A stretch of DNA of 64,000 bases. Source: Deinandra increscens subsp. villosa (lineage: Eukaryota; Streptophyta; Magnoliopsida; Asterales; Asteraceae). A model generated the notes under the pieces. It worked only from the letters and a program-made list of their open reading frames with translations. It did no database searches and was not told where the DNA came from. A program made the position numbers and the translations under genes. Location: assembly GCA_039602395.1 (NCBI GenBank), contig JBCNJP010000027.1:37891841-37955840 (forward strand). Direction: 5' to 3'. Shown piece by piece: positions 10,454 through 22,606 of the stretch (positions are counted from its first letter, which is position 1; every line of letters starts with the position of its first letter).

Positions 10454-11887
10454 GTTATTATGTTTTAACATATATTAAAGAACCCCTAAGTCAATTTCAT
10501 GATATCTAATCATTTGGTATTTTATATAAAAATTATGCCAAAATTAGGGTTTTCATGTCGTTGTTCTGCCCAAATCAAGTAAAAGGTATTGAATTGAGGT
10601 TTACTATTTTGAGGAATATTATAATATATATCATAATGAATAATACCCTAAGTTTTTATAATTTTATGAATTGTTTTGATATTTATTTAATATTTATGCT
10701 TAAATTAGGGGTTTCAAGTCATTGTTTTGTCAAAGCTGGATAAACGACACTAAATTAAGGTTTAATATTTTCAAGAATATCCTGATATCATATTATGAGT
10801 AAAACCCTAAGTTTATTTCAAAATCTAGTGAGTTTTGGTAATTATTTAATTATTCTACCAAAATTAGGGTTTTAAATATATTTATTTAATAATAAATAAA
10901 TCAGAAAGTATTAGGACTTGATTTTTGGTCTTAGAACATATTTATATATATAATAAGTATATATAAGTCCAAAAGTGTTAAATAAATGAAAATACTAAAC
11001 AAATACTAAAACCCTAATTTACCTAAAAAAAGGGGTAAAATGGTAATTTTGACCTAATCAAATATAGCACTTATCGAATACTTAGAATTTGGTTCATTTT
11101 GATTTCCTATATTCATATTCCCTATTTGATTCTCTAGGATAACCTCTGAGTTACTTACCTTTCACAAATCGACGATATCTTTTACATCCTATCTCCTTAT
11201 CAAGTGAGTATTCATAGCCCCTTCTTTTTTAATACTTTAGGGTGTAACATGTATCTCTATCTCAAATTCCAAACTCTATATTTACTTCTCTAAAACAAAA
11301 TGCGAATCCTATGTTCGTTATGTGTGTTCTTGATGTGTTAAACTTGTTTGGATCATTTTTGTTGTTATATTCTATTACACTAGCATGCGTACTCATTAAC
11401 ATACCGAGCCGGGGTAACAATAATAGATCTATTGGTTTGACAACCCACTTGGCCTGCCTAGAGGCATCAAGTGATTGGAAACCTAATTGTCAAGGGTTTG
11501 ATACGCGGTTGTTTACACTATAACAATACTTGTTTATCATATTTTATGAACTTTCACCTAACACATAGATCGCATACTTTATATTGATATTATGTATTAA
11601 ACCTATGTTTACTCACCAACTACTTTTGTAGTTGACACTTTATCTTATACATGTTGCAGGTAATCGTGTTTGAGCCAGTATGTGATCACTATAGAATGCT
11701 GGATCTAGTTAGATAATGTTTAATTACAGTACTTATGTTCTTATGTTTTGTATGTTTCCTGTTTGTAAAATAGTCCAATAAATGAAATAAAAAGGCATGT
11801 TAAATATATTTCAACTTTAATTAGTTGTCATGAGCATCTGGACAATCATCATGCCCCGACATATTCCGCCGTCGATTGGGGTGTGAC
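10454..11887 (+). repeat. remnant of a Gypsy-type LTR interrupted by the copia insertion
   Basis: The right end reads GGGGTGTGACA (to about 11886), the same ending as the LTR at 54009-56888. The internal phrase ACTCACCAACTACTTTTGTAGTTGACAC (about 11610) followed by a CAGGT has counterparts at 48607, 56570 and 63985. The left part is missing and presumably lies on the other side of the copia element, before base 1. Between 10540 and 10870 a unit of about 160 bp beginning AAATTAGGGTTTTCA is repeated two to three times. No coding sequence seen. Confidence 0.6.
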
Positions 11888-12453
11888 AATATATACTCAT
11901 TGTATTTCCCTGAAATGAACCGTTTGCCTCAATCGTTTGCACTAGTAAGTTTCTCCCCAATTCAATGTTTTTATTTGTTGTTAGTTTACATGCCCTGAAT
12001 TAATTTACCATTAAGATGTTCTTATTTGTTGTTAGTTTACATGCATTATCTATGCACGACTTTCCTGCCTATCAACAGTGCCTATATATCAACAGTTTGT
12101 GGAAATGCCTCTTATTTTTCTGCTAATTTTATCTTTTTAATTGCGGTTGTTTGATGTTCCTAATTTTTTCAATATCATTATGGTTGTTTCATGTTCCTTT
12201 TATTGTTACACGCTTTGGATTGTTTGATGCCTATCAACAGCTTCATGCTCTCCTTGGGTTGTTTTGTACTGGTCAATTCATGTTCTTTGGTTCCTCACAG
12301 TTGATACATACTCCATTAACGTATTTTGGTTTGCATTTCCTACTAATTTTGATAGGAATTGGCCAGTTTAATTTGTTCCTCTCTAATCATTAATCTTGAT
12401 GTGTTTTTAGTTTATGTTAATATTGACCGAGTATTCTCTTATACTTCTATGCA
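11888..12453. other. AT-rich intergenic sequence, nothing recognised
   Basis: Contains a short direct repeat (TTATTTGTTGTTAGTTTACATGC at about 11971 and 12024). The ORF at 12151-12393 is hydrophobic low-complexity translation and not supported as a gene. Confidence 0.5.
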
Positions 12454-12463
12454 TTATAGGTTA

Positions 12464-13273
12464 GGGTGAGGTTATTGTGAGAAGTTTAGTTTGAATAAGA
12501 AGGATAAGAAGGAACCATAGCCATTAGATCTTTAATTAAATGAAGATCTATGGCTTAAAATTTTCTTGGTGAATTAGAGAGAAAAACTAAAGAAAATATA
12601 AGATGGAAGGGTATTTTTTGACTTTTAATCAAATCCCCCCCATTTTTTAAACATCCATAACTCTTAGATACGATATTATTTTAAAAAAAATAACACCATA
12701 AAAACGAGCGTTTTTTTATCTTTAAAACGCGTATAGTGTTGCTATATAAAAAATTAATTTTTTTTACTCTTTCTATTGTATCAAAATGTTCAGATCATTG
12801 TGTCATTGTGTTGTTGTGTCACTGTGTCAAAATGTTTAGATCATTGTGTCATATTGTGTCAAAATGTTCAGATCATTGTGTCATATGGTGTAAAAAACCG
12901 AAAGACTAATTTCTTTTTTTTTAAATATATTTATAGCAACAAAATATATATACTTTTGACACAATGACACAATGATCTGAACATTGTGTCAAAAATCGAA
13001 AGGGTGATTTTTTTTTAATTTTTTATATAGCAACACTATACGCGTTTTAAAGATAAAAAAACGCTCGTTTTTATGGTGTAATTTTTTTTTAAATAATGTC
13101 GTATGTGAAAGTTATGAATGTTTAAAAAAAAATGGGGGGAAGTAGATTAAAAGTCAACAAAAGTGGCTAAGACTAAAATACCCTCCTTCCTTTTTTATTA
13201 GATCAAGATCCAATGGCTAGATTTCCTTCTTATCCTTCTTACCCAAAACAAACTTCTCATTTAAACTTTTCCC
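12464..13273. mobile_element. 810 bp hairpin (long-TIR) element, probably Mutator-like MITE
   Basis: Two arms of roughly 350-400 bp are inverted copies of each other. For example, GAATAAGAAGGATAAGAAGG on the left is mirrored near 13230, and AACGAGCGTTTTTTTATC (12703) is mirrored near 13055. The centre carries several copies of TGTTCAGATCATTGTGTCA in both orientations. A perfect 10 bp direct repeat, TTATAGGTTA, flanks the element (12454-12463 and 13274-13283), in the 9-11 bp range of Mutator elements. The ends are GGGTGAGGTT and, from the other side, GGGAAAAGTT. No coding capacity. A transcript would fold into a long hairpin and could feed small-RNA production. Confidence 0.85.
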
Positions 13274-13283
13274 TTATAGGTTA

Positions 13284-15032
13284 ATATATGTATATATAGT
13301 TTAATGAAGATGGCACCATAACCTATTTTCTACCTTTTTAAAATGTGTAGATTAAATGCTATGATTTGTAAAGATATCACTGACTTATTTTTTTAAGTGA
13401 GGGTGTTCACATTATGTAGCAGTTCTACCATAAACTGTTTTCTACCTTTTTAAATGTGTAGATTAACCCTTACCAAGCCTTGGATGGTTTAACTTCGGTA
13501 CATGGTATGATGTGTACGTAATGTCTGTATAGACTACACCAGAAGTTTGCTATATTCACATCATGGACTAGAGTAAAATGGAATATGCATGAGCTTATAT
13601 GCAGCTGGGTAAGGGGCTAATTATATTTTCTGTTCTCTTATTGTAGGTTACTTGCTGCCTTTCCCTCCAATTTAAGGTACGTTTGTTGTCTTTTGTTGTG
13701 TAGCCTTTCATTGTTGGTTTTTCTTTGCTTAGCTTATACCTTTAAAGGACTATCACCAACGTTTATGTATATATCTTTTTGTTCCTTTTGTTGTTCAGTG
13801 ATTCCTATACTTGATCATATCTTAATTTTTCAATCTTTGTTGGTGTTACAGTTTATTATTTGTTTTCCTTGGCGACTGGTATACGGCTACTTTGTTTAGT
13901 CATCCTCTTTGTAAATTTCATTTTCTTTATTGCAGTTGTCTATTGACAATGTTACGAAATTCTGTTACTGTTAAAATAGGCACCTGGCAACCTTAAAATT
14001 TATAATATGTAAATGTCCATTATATTTTGGACCAAAAAGGGTGTCTTCACGTTACTTTAATTATGCAAGCAGTTAGTCTTGAGTTATGATTATAGTGGTT
14101 GAATGTGGGTGCTATATATGGGTTTGATGCTGAATGAGTGATGCAAAATAAGTATACACTTACTAAAAAAGTGCATCACTCATCCTTCCAAAAAAAAAAA
14201 TTTGGTTCTCCGTTTGGTTACTTGGTTATAATCTAATATTTATTTTAATACATGTCTTATTGTAAGCCTCTTACTTTTGGGCACACACATATACTTAATG
14301 ATATCTTTCATTTGGAATGTATACTATTCTTATAGTTTATTGTTCCTTTGCAGTTTGTGTTATCTTGCTTTGATGATATCATCAGGTTTGTAAGTTTGCC
14401 TACCTTAATTCCAAATACCTATTAAAAAAACAGCCCTTTCGACCTGCGGCATGAAACATCTTTAATCATATGGGATCTACGACTGATAGAAAGTGTTTTG
14501 AATGTTTGGACACAACACTACAATATATATTAGACAAAAAAGACATCCCTTTTGGTTGAAAGTCTCTCCTGCTTGACAGTGATCTCAGCCAAACTTTACC
14601 AATAGAGTGTCGTTACGGTAACGCAAAGGTTATTGCTTCGTCCTTACCAAAGTCATACCTTTGGCCACATTTTAAAATCATTAATCTCATAGAAAACATG
14701 AGGTTAATGAGGCATGGAATCTTGGAGCTAGAGAGAGTCAATAGCGCTTTTCTCGCACTATTGCATATGCATTTCTCTTTTTTCTTTATACTTTCCATGT
14801 ATCAGATGAAAAAAAAACATATAAAAGATTCGCGAAACAAGTCGTTCATAATTTTTTAAATTTATATGCCAACACCGTGCAACAACAATTTCAACAGTAT
14901 CTTGCTCCAATGGATGCGATAACCGACTTTCTTATAGGCTATTACCGATAACAGAGATTATAAAACGGTCCGACTCCGCGGCGAAGCGCATGTCGACCAA
15001 CTTGTAAAAAAACATAATTAAACATTACATAA
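13284..15032. other. intergenic, no gene recognised
   Basis: AT-rich and without a convincing ORF. It contains a perfect 12 bp stem hairpin, ATGAGTGATGCA (14134-14145) with TGCATCACTCAT (14172-14183), of unknown role. ORFs at 13693-13899 and 14613-14798 show no recognisable motif. Confidence 0.5.
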
Positions 15033-15719
15033 TTAGAATAAAAAATAATCATCGTCTTGCACATCGTCGTAATCGTCGTTCTCTTCCTCGTCATCCTCAT
15101 TGGCGACGTTCTCTTCACCGTCTTCATTCACATAGTCAATTGGATGACCGACCCATGTGTGTTCAACTAAATTGGTCTTCAAAGCGTTATGTATTTCTTT
15201 AGAACACATCATCGTCGAGTTTTCGAATCGTTCTTCCACTGTCGCATATGGCAGTTGCTGCACGTGTTCGAGATGAAAGTCCGCACATATCGCTTTTTCC
15301 TTATCCTCCCTGATCATATTATGCATGATAATTATTGCACGTATATAGTCTGCCATATTATCCTTTGTCCATAATCGACATAGATTTTTCACAGATTGCC
15401 ACTTTTTTAAGATTACCAAAGCAGCAATCGATGTCTTTTCTTACGGACTCTTAAACCTTCTTGAAGTATTTTCTTTTATCATCAATAGGGTCTTTAAAAG
15501 TCTTAACAATGAATGAGTACTCTGGATATATGCCTTCACCCAAAAGATATCCGTGTGGGTAGTAGTTTTCATTAGCATAAAAATTGCTTTTATTGCTTTA
15601 CCAGATATGTAATCCTCAATCACTTGAGACCCCTCCAACACATTGATATCATTGGTGGACCCAGCAACACCAAATTTCGCATGCCAAATCCATCGATCAT
15701 TTGAACATACGACTTGCAG
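15033..15719 (-). pseudogene. PIF/Harbinger transposase fragment (Plant_tran/HARBI1-like)
   Basis: Read from 15719 down, the translation gives DRWIWHAKFGVAGSTNDINVL, then (after frame breaks) YPHGYLLGEGIYPEYSFIVKT, RKDIDCCFGNLKK, and RLWTKDNMADYIRAIIIMHNMI. These are hallmark blocks of the DDE nuclease of PIF/Harbinger elements, including the D of GSTND and the conserved IIMHNMI box. The sense moves between frames and meets a stop near 15460, so the gene is dead. The N-terminal part is absent. An acidic tail (EDDEEENDD) is followed by a stop near 15035. A source of transposase for Tourist-like MITEs such as 21470-21846 would be this type, but this copy cannot supply it. Confidence 0.8.
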
Positions 15720-16680
15720 AATAACTTGGGTGAAATATGGTGAGAATGTGATTTTAAATAGAAGATATTAAATTTTGAAAAAAAAATACAAATCTAGCTG
15801 CTCAACGGCAAGAATTCTTGAACAATGGACCAAACATGGCGCTATATTCATCATGCCTTGGAGGATTTTACCACCCATAGTGCCCCCGAGGGTGGTGGGA
15901 GGCGCTATGTTTGTAATTTTGTGTGGGTTAACGCCCATCACGCTCAGTCTAAGGTTTGTTTTCATCATACCATTTCAAACATAACTTAAGAGATTATATC
16001 AAATATGTTTGTTTGTTACCCTAGATAGATTATGATTGTTTATAATATTAGATTTATAAATGAAATAGCTATTAATTGCCCTTTTAAAATCTTAAAAATT
16101 AATATAAAAACACAATGTTATCCTTCTCAAATGTATTATAATATAGTATAGATAATTAGATATAGATAATCACACAATTTAGTTAAAAATTCCGAACGAG
16201 ACGTGTGTTTGTTTTATGGCATATTCTTCTACCACTGCAACTCGCATGCTACGATCAGAACAACTTGAACTTAGAGTAACGGATTGACTCTAATCAACAA
16301 ACTGTGTTTGTTTAGCCGTTAGGTGGAGTGGACTTGTATATGACTCAATATATAGAATCAATATGAATCATTTATAAGAATGATTATTGCACCGTAGTAA
16401 CTGTTAATGGTCATAAGCCCGAGTCAAAGCAAGAAATTGCATTTGTATTGGTAATTTTTTTAATTAAACACGTGAATCTTGTTTACAGATTAGTTTAGGT
16501 TTTTGCAATTAAAAACTCAAAGTTCTTAGTTTTTGGTAAGAAGTTAGAAAGATTGGGTAAGATTTCTTTATTACATTTAAAATGCCCGTTTCAACATTCT
16601 TATTTGATTTTCTTTAGCTTTCAATTCATTTTGTAACAACACAAGTACTAACACGCTTTAGGTATAACGAGATGTTTACC
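15720..16680. other. intergenic, no gene recognised
   Basis: The stretch 15835-15960 contains a locally GC-rich block with partly self-complementary GGTGG and CCACC runs (ACCACCCATAG / GGTGGTGGGAG). Otherwise AT-rich and featureless. Confidence 0.45.
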
Positions 16681-17250
16681 ATCCCGCGCGTTGCTGCGGG
16701 GTTGAATTTGTATGTTGGACGAAAGTTAAAAAGTCAAGGGGTATAAAACGTAAAAGTCTAAAAGTCTCGTGGTGAAAGTATAAAACTATAAAAGTATACT
16801 AAAAACGAAAGTAGAAAAGTTAAAAGTTTCGTGGCCAAAGTAGAAGACAACAAAAGTTAAAGTAAAAAACCTTTAAAAAAAACGAAAGTTAAAAAGTTAA
16901 CGGGTATAAAACGTAAAAGTCTAATAGTCTCGTGGTAAAAGTATATAACTATAAAAATATACTAAGAAATGAAAGTAGAAAAGGTAAAAGTTTCATGGCT
17001 AAAGTAGAAGACCACAAAACTTAAAACAATTTTTTTTTAAGTTAGAGGGTAGAAAATGTAAAAGTATGAAACATATGTGGCTAAACTATGAAAACATAAA
17101 TTTTACTATTCCGTTAAAGAAAAAAAAAATATAGTGTTAAAGTTTAGGGTAGAAAATGTCAATATGCCAAACTCCGTTAAAGAAAAAAAGTATTAAAGTT
17201 TAGGGTAGAAAATATCAAATACTCAAATTTTTGTGATCAAATTATAAGAA
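16681..17250 (-). repeat. hairpin terminus and adjoining tandem repeat of about 161 bp, Helitron-like
   Basis: On the minus strand CCCCGCAGCAACGCGCGGG (about 16683-16701) is a strong hairpin followed by ATGGTAAACATCTCGTT. This is reminiscent of a Helitron 3' end but with CTCG instead of CTRR. Beyond it (plus coordinates) a unit starting CGAAAGTTAAAAAGT occurs at 16720 and 16881, with a degenerate third copy after about 17035. The tandem units read GTATAAAACGTAAAAGTCTA...CTCGTGG. No coding capacity. Confidence 0.5.
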
Positions 17251-17400
17251 ATGAAAACATTACTATTCAAGTTCCAAATTTCATTGTATATATATATAAT
17301 TAAAGTTAATTTTTTATGGATGAGGATGCAAACCTTGCTTCCAAACTTCCATCCATACTATCCTTTATCGTTTAGTTGTAGGTTAACACAATGTCAAACC

Positions 17401-17655
17401 GCAACTTCCATTGTGGTGTAGTGGTAGGAAGCCTGTGTTCTCTACTTGAGACACATGTTCAATTCTTACAGGCAACACCTTGGAAGGGCATTGGCGATGA
17501 TCGGAGACTTGGGGCTGAAAGGTCACAAGTTCGATCCCTGAGCTCCCAGGTTTTCCACCCGGCCGCTCGCGGAGATGGATTTTCCCTGAAATGAGCTCAA
17601 CTGATGTAAATAGTCTCTGGGTTTTCCGGGGCATTCGTTGGCCGTTCAAAAAAAA
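17401..17655 (+). mobile_element. tRNA-derived SINE with target-site duplication
   Basis: A perfect direct repeat AACACAATGTCAAACC flanks it (17385-17400 and 17656-17671; the leading AA may be tail). A first A box TGGTGTAGTGG (17414-17424) and B box GTTCAATTC (17457-17465) have the spacing of a tRNA gene. A second pair, TGGCGATGATCGG (17492-17504) and GTTCGATCC (17529-17537), follows, so the head may be dimeric. The element ends GGCCGTTC plus a short A tail. It depends on LINE enzymes in trans. It lies about 450 bp upstream of the epimerase start codon. Confidence 0.85.
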
Positions 17656-17671
17656 AACACAATGTCAAACC

Positions 17672-18103
17672 AACACCGTAATCACCTATAAGGCTATAAT
17701 AACTAATGAAAACCTGTTTATTTATTTATTTTTCTATCCGGCCTTATGCCTGATTTTAGTAAACTCGATGGTGAAAGTCAACCCAAATTCAACTCGGGTC
17801 GTCCTAAACTAACTCTAGTCATATTCATTCATTTGATAAACACAAGACAGATGATGATTGATGATTGATTCTTTGAAAAATTAAATATTTGGATCAACCT
17901 TATAATAATAATTTAACCTGATAGTAATAAACTTGAGGTAATTAAACTAAAATAGAATGTAAATGCAAAGAAATTATTCCCCCATGGCTGCAAAAATATA
18001 TATATATGTGTGTATTAGGCGCGCTTATCCCAAAAAAACAAACTGCATTTGTTGATTTGCTCAATCAAATCAATCATCTTCTCTCTCTCTCTAGAATTCT
18101 GCA
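17672..18103 (+). promoter_or_regulatory. 5' flank of the epimerase gene: probable core promoter and leader
   Basis: An (AT)n stretch at about 17996-18007 lies roughly 100 bp before the start codon and could act as TATA box. A pyrimidine microsatellite (CTCTCTCTCTCT, 18078-18093) lies just before the ATG, as is common in plant 5' leaders. The SINE ends 432 bp upstream of the ATG. No transcription start can be fixed from sequence. Confidence 0.4.
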
Positions 18104-20738
18104 ATGGCTTCATCGATTTTGGTGACCGGAGGCGCCGGATTCATAGGCACACACACAGTTGTGCAACTTCTTAATCAAGGATTCAAGGTTACGATCATCG
18201 ATAACCTTGATAATTCGGTCGAAGAAGCTGTTCATAGAGTCAGAGATTTAGTCGGTCTTGACCTCTCTCTCAATCTTCAATTTCATCTGGTATGTATATA
18301 TATTTCATCTTCTTGTTTCTTATCTAATTTCAGAACCGACAACTATATATAGTGATTTCAGAACCGAGAAATTCTATTTTAGTAGGATTAAATTCGTACT
18401 CGGAGATGAATTCCTGGAATGTGCGAGAACTAGAGAAATTCTGAAATAATTAAACCGAATGAAGAAGAGTTACTTAAATCTTGTGTGGTTTTAGGTTAAT
18501 TGGAGTAGGATTTACCCTAAAACCTGAAACCGCTTCTCTTCAATGAGTTTCTGTTACTATCTGAAATAATCGATTTGAATTGCATTAGTTATATATTTTG
18601 TGTTATTATAATTGATAAGATGATCAAGTACGCTCCATATCTGTTCAATTTATACCATCAGTGTCCTGCGGTTTTCGAATGTTTTATTTGATGGTGCTTG
18701 TTGGTTGTAGGGTGATATCAGGAATAAGCAGGATTTGGAGAAGTTGTTTTCCCAGGCTAAGTATGTTAATTGTCTTGTAATTTGTAAATATTTTGGTGCT
18801 GCTATTAGTTATTACCCTTTGCCATGCCTTCAATTTTCTTAATCATGACATGGAGTCTTGATTTAATGGTTTCTAGATTTGATGCTGTCATACACTTTGC
18901 TGGGCTCAAAGCTGTGGGTGAAAGCATGGTCCACCCGTTTCGTTACTTTGATAATAATCTGATTGGATCCATCACCCTGTACCAAGTTATGGCTGAATAC
19001 AATTGCAAGAAGGTCCGTTTTGAATTTATATACACTTTTATTTTGACCAACTTTGAATTCTCGACTCACAAAGCTGTTGTAACCATAATCTTGATTTTTG
19101 TAACCTGATGAGGATTAATGTGTTCATGATTAATACATGAATTTCAATTTGTTGTTGGGTGTGCAGTTGGTTTTCTCATCTTCTGCGACAGTTTATGGAC
19201 AGCCCAAGAAAATTCCTTGTGTTGAGGACTTTGAATTGAAAGCGATGAATCCTTATGGGCGCACAAAAGTATTTACCTTATTGCCCTTGAACATGTTCTA
19301 TTTGTTAGTGTTTTGACCTTTTTCATTCACTTGTAGTCGTATAAGTCGGTTTTTTATCTTAGAAATTTTAATTTTGGCCTATATTTCTGTCTTGATCAGC
19401 TGTTTCTTGAAGAAATTGCTCGAGATATTCATACTGCAGATCCAGAGTGGAAAATAATTTTGCTTAGATACTTTAATCCTGTGGGGGCTCATGAGAGTGG
19501 AAAGCTTGGTGAAGATCCAATTGGCATCCCAAATAATCTCATGCCATATATACAACAAGTAGCTGTTGGAAGATTACCAGAGTTGAATGTATATGGCCAC
19601 GATTATCCTACAAAAGACGGCACTGCTGTATGTAAACATTGAATCCAAATCCTAGTTGGATTTTTTTTGTTAAAGTATATGTAACATAATCCAGTTCACG
19701 ATCCATCATCTAAAAAATACAAAAATCAATCTTAGCAATAATGTGACATGATTCTTTATGATTTCTAACAGGTGCGGGACTACATCCATGTGATGGATTT
19801 GGCTGATGGTCATGTGGCAGCACTTAAAAAGCTCTTCATGAAACAAGACACAGGTCAGCAACGGCAGCTGTTTAATTTACATTATTGTCATTTGATACCT
19901 TTACTTTTATTTTCCTAACATGCATCATGCTGTTTAGGCTGTTTTGCCTGCAACTTGGGGACGGGTCAGGGGACCTCCGTTCTCGAAATGGTTACTGCGT
20001 TTGAGAAGGCATCCGGAAAGGTTCATCAACACCTAACCATGTCAATCTTTTGTACTGCTGCACATTATGTATCACTAACAAATTACTGTTTTCAGAAAAT
20101 CCCTATTAAATTCTGCCCAAGAAGGCCAGGAGATGCAACAGAAGTTTACGCGTCCACGGATAAAGCTGCAATAGAGCTTAATTGGAAGTATGCTGTTAAA
20201 TGTCTTCCTTATTATAAAGTATTATTATTATTTTTTGGGGGTAAATTTAGTGCAGTCACTTATTTACCCAGGAACACTACTTCATGGTATTTCTTAGTCA
20301 CTAAATGGATGGGTTGGGTAACGGGTCAAAGTGGGTTTGGGTAAGAAATAATTTTTATGTGCGGATCAAAAACAGGACTGGCAATGCTTCTGATCAACTC
20401 TTAGCATTTTGTTTAACCACAGGACATTGTTGGTATTTTCATACGCTTCAAGTGACTTTTGACCCATTCAACCTATCTGACTCGCTATCAGTAAAAGACA
20501 ACCCAGATCAACAAGTTCTATCTATATAAACGGGTTACTTGTCTATAATACCATAAAACACAATGTGCTTAGTTTTACGATTCATACGAGGGAGGAGTGT
20601 ATTGTAATTTACTTCTTTTGAGACGTTTTTGAATCATATGCTTTCAGGGCGAAATACGGGATTGAAGAGATGTGTAGGGATCAATGGAACTGGGCAAGAC
20701 AGAATCCATGGGGATACAAGAAGCCACCAACCAACTGA
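18104..20738 (+). CDS. UGE: UDP-glucose 4-epimerase, nine exons, complete
   Basis: Interconverts UDP-glucose and UDP-galactose with bound NAD, in the cytosol, supplying galactose for cell wall and glycolipids. Exons: 18104-18289, 18711-18760, 18877-19012, 19167-19268, 19400-19627, 19772-19853, 19938-20020, 20096-20187, 20648-20738. All introns are GT-AG. The sum is 1050 nt, 349 residues, the usual plant UGE length. Visible motifs are the Rossmann TGGAGFIG at residues 8-15, SSSATVYG (128-135) with the catalytic Ser/Thr region, and NPYGRTK with catalytic Tyr154 and Lys158. VRDYIHVMDLADGH and PRRPGD follow. The C-terminus ends KKPPTN. No signal or membrane segment. The start is the first ATG after the CT-rich leader and gives the Rossmann fold at the right distance. 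No damage seen. The exact paralogue (UGE1/3 versus UGE2/4/5 class) was not assigned. Confidence 0.96.
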
Positions 20739-21466
20739 TACACAAGGTTGACATTCAAACATCATGGTTTAATATATCATAGTTTCATGTGTTTGGTTTC
20801 AAATTCCTTGCAATAATATTGTCGAGTGGAGTGATAACACCTAGCCAAAGGCTTTGGTTAATCTCCACATCATATCCTTTTGTTTTTTGTGAATATGTTT
20901 TTCAATAGAGAGCTTAAGTAGCTCCTATTACAGTTTGTCTGTTGCCATTGGTGTCCCTCATTATAAGCAATCCAATAGAGCGAGCTTAAGTAGCTCGTAT
21001 TACAGTCTTTTAAGTAACAGCTAACAAAATTAGTTATGGAAATTATACAACAATATAGTATTCCTATTCCTACTGATTAATACAGTAAACCCATCTCAAA
21101 AACTAATACGAAATATCTAAAACTTAAGTATATATAACTTTTACCAGTATTTAACTTGTAATAGTTTGCACCATATATCTAACAAATTAAAAAACATGAC
21201 TTTACATACTATCATCACCGATTTACTGGCAAAAGCTTAAAATATTACAGTAATTATGGCTAGGGGAACAAGAACAAATGTTTTTCTATAAATATAAGAT
21301 TAGATTTTAGTTTCTAAGAAGCTGTTAATGACAATATATTTGGTTTTAGTGTGACTGGCTGGTTTAATAATTCGGTAAGGATCACATGACCTAATAACAC
21401 TGACTGGCTGGACGCAAACTCAGGAAAGCAATTAGCACTGCCTACTAATCATTTTCTTAGAAAAAC
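20739..21466. other. 3' flank of the epimerase gene
   Basis: Contains the 3' UTR, whose end cannot be fixed. A short direct repeat AGAGCTTAAGTAGCTC / AGCGAGCTTAAGTAGCTC (about 20909 and 20978) is present. No gene seen. Confidence 0.45.
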
Positions 21467-21469
21467 TTA

Positions 21470-21846
21470 GGGTGCGTTTGGTTGTGGAAAACGTTTTTCA
21501 GTTTTCTATTTTTAGTTTTCTAGAAAATGAAATGGGTTTTTCATATCTAGAAACACATGGAAATTTTTGAAAACGCCTTCTAAACCAAAAGATGGTTTTC
21601 CATTTTTCAAAACAGAAATCTGGAAAACGAAAACGGAAAATGAAAAACAAAAAAAAAAGTGTTTTCCAATTTTAGTTTAAAAGTTAGAAAACACCGTTTT
21701 CTAGTTAGAAAACACCGTTTTCTAGTTGGAAAACACCGTTTTATGTTTTCTAGAAAACTACACTTTGAGCACGTTTTCTGTTTTCCATGTTTTCTTAGAA
21801 AACATAAATGGAAAACATGGTGTGTATTCCACAAGCAAACACACCC
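21470..21846. mobile_element. Tourist-like MITE (PIF/Harbinger type), 377 bp
   Basis: The left end GGGTGCGTTTGGTTGTGG matches, inverted, the right end CCACAAGCAAACACACCC. TTA flanks both sides (21467-21469 and 21847-21849), the target duplication of PIF/Harbinger elements. Inside (about 21684-21745) a 21-22 nt unit, TTAGAAAACACCGTTTTCTAG, is repeated three times and is itself partly palindromic. No coding capacity; ORFs here are artefacts of these repeats. Confidence 0.8.
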
Positions 21847-21849
21847 TTA

Positions 21850-22606
21850 ACTTTTAGACCATTCGTAATAGTTTAAGTCAATGATGGTCCTAATGGTAAA
21901 AAGTGTTGTCATATACGTAGGAGTCGAGGAGCATGGTGTTTGTGTGAATGTACGTTTAAATTTAAAAAAAAAAGAAGATAACGTGTAATTGTGTGGTTGG
22001 TGATATTGCAAACGAAAGATGAGTTGACGTTTTCCCAACTATTATTACTATTATCATTTACTGAGCTAGTAATGAATGGATGGATATTATGTTTTAATTA
22101 GGCATTTAGATGAAGTAAGTTTTTGAGTAGAATTATGTGCGATGGCCCGATAGATGGAATAGTTTTTGAATTATATTTATCTAATAAGTTTAGCAACAAC
22201 AGAGAGATGTACGTTTTATGTTGATATATATAAAGCATGTGATGTGATTTTGGAAGATGGTGCGTAGGTAGTAGTGTTTAAGTGTTTTGGTTTGTGGGCA
22301 GAAACAAAACCATCGACATCTAGTTAGGGTGAAGCAGTATCACATGCATGTAAGTAAGTGCACACTCAATTTCCATCCAATCAAAACCGGATAACTTAAA
22401 ACTGCTAGCTAGCGGCCCATATCCATTTGTTTGCAAGTTCTTTAATATATTGACCCTATGAATTATTATTAGTTAGTACTATGTTATCTATGGGGGATCC
22501 TCACTAGCTAAAAGACGCTTCTTTGTCTTGTTCTTCCACAAAATACAATATCGTCTCTCAATTTATTATTTATATATAGTTCTTAATTTAAGAGAATAAT
22601 GAATAA
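21850..22606. other. AT-rich intergenic sequence, nothing recognised
   Basis: No ORF with recognisable content and no clear repeat boundary. A run of A at 21963-21972 is the only notable feature. Confidence 0.45.

Noticed and set aside
21607..21850. ORFs inside the 377 bp MITE
   Set aside because: They are translations of the threefold GAAAACACCGTTTTC repeat on either strand.
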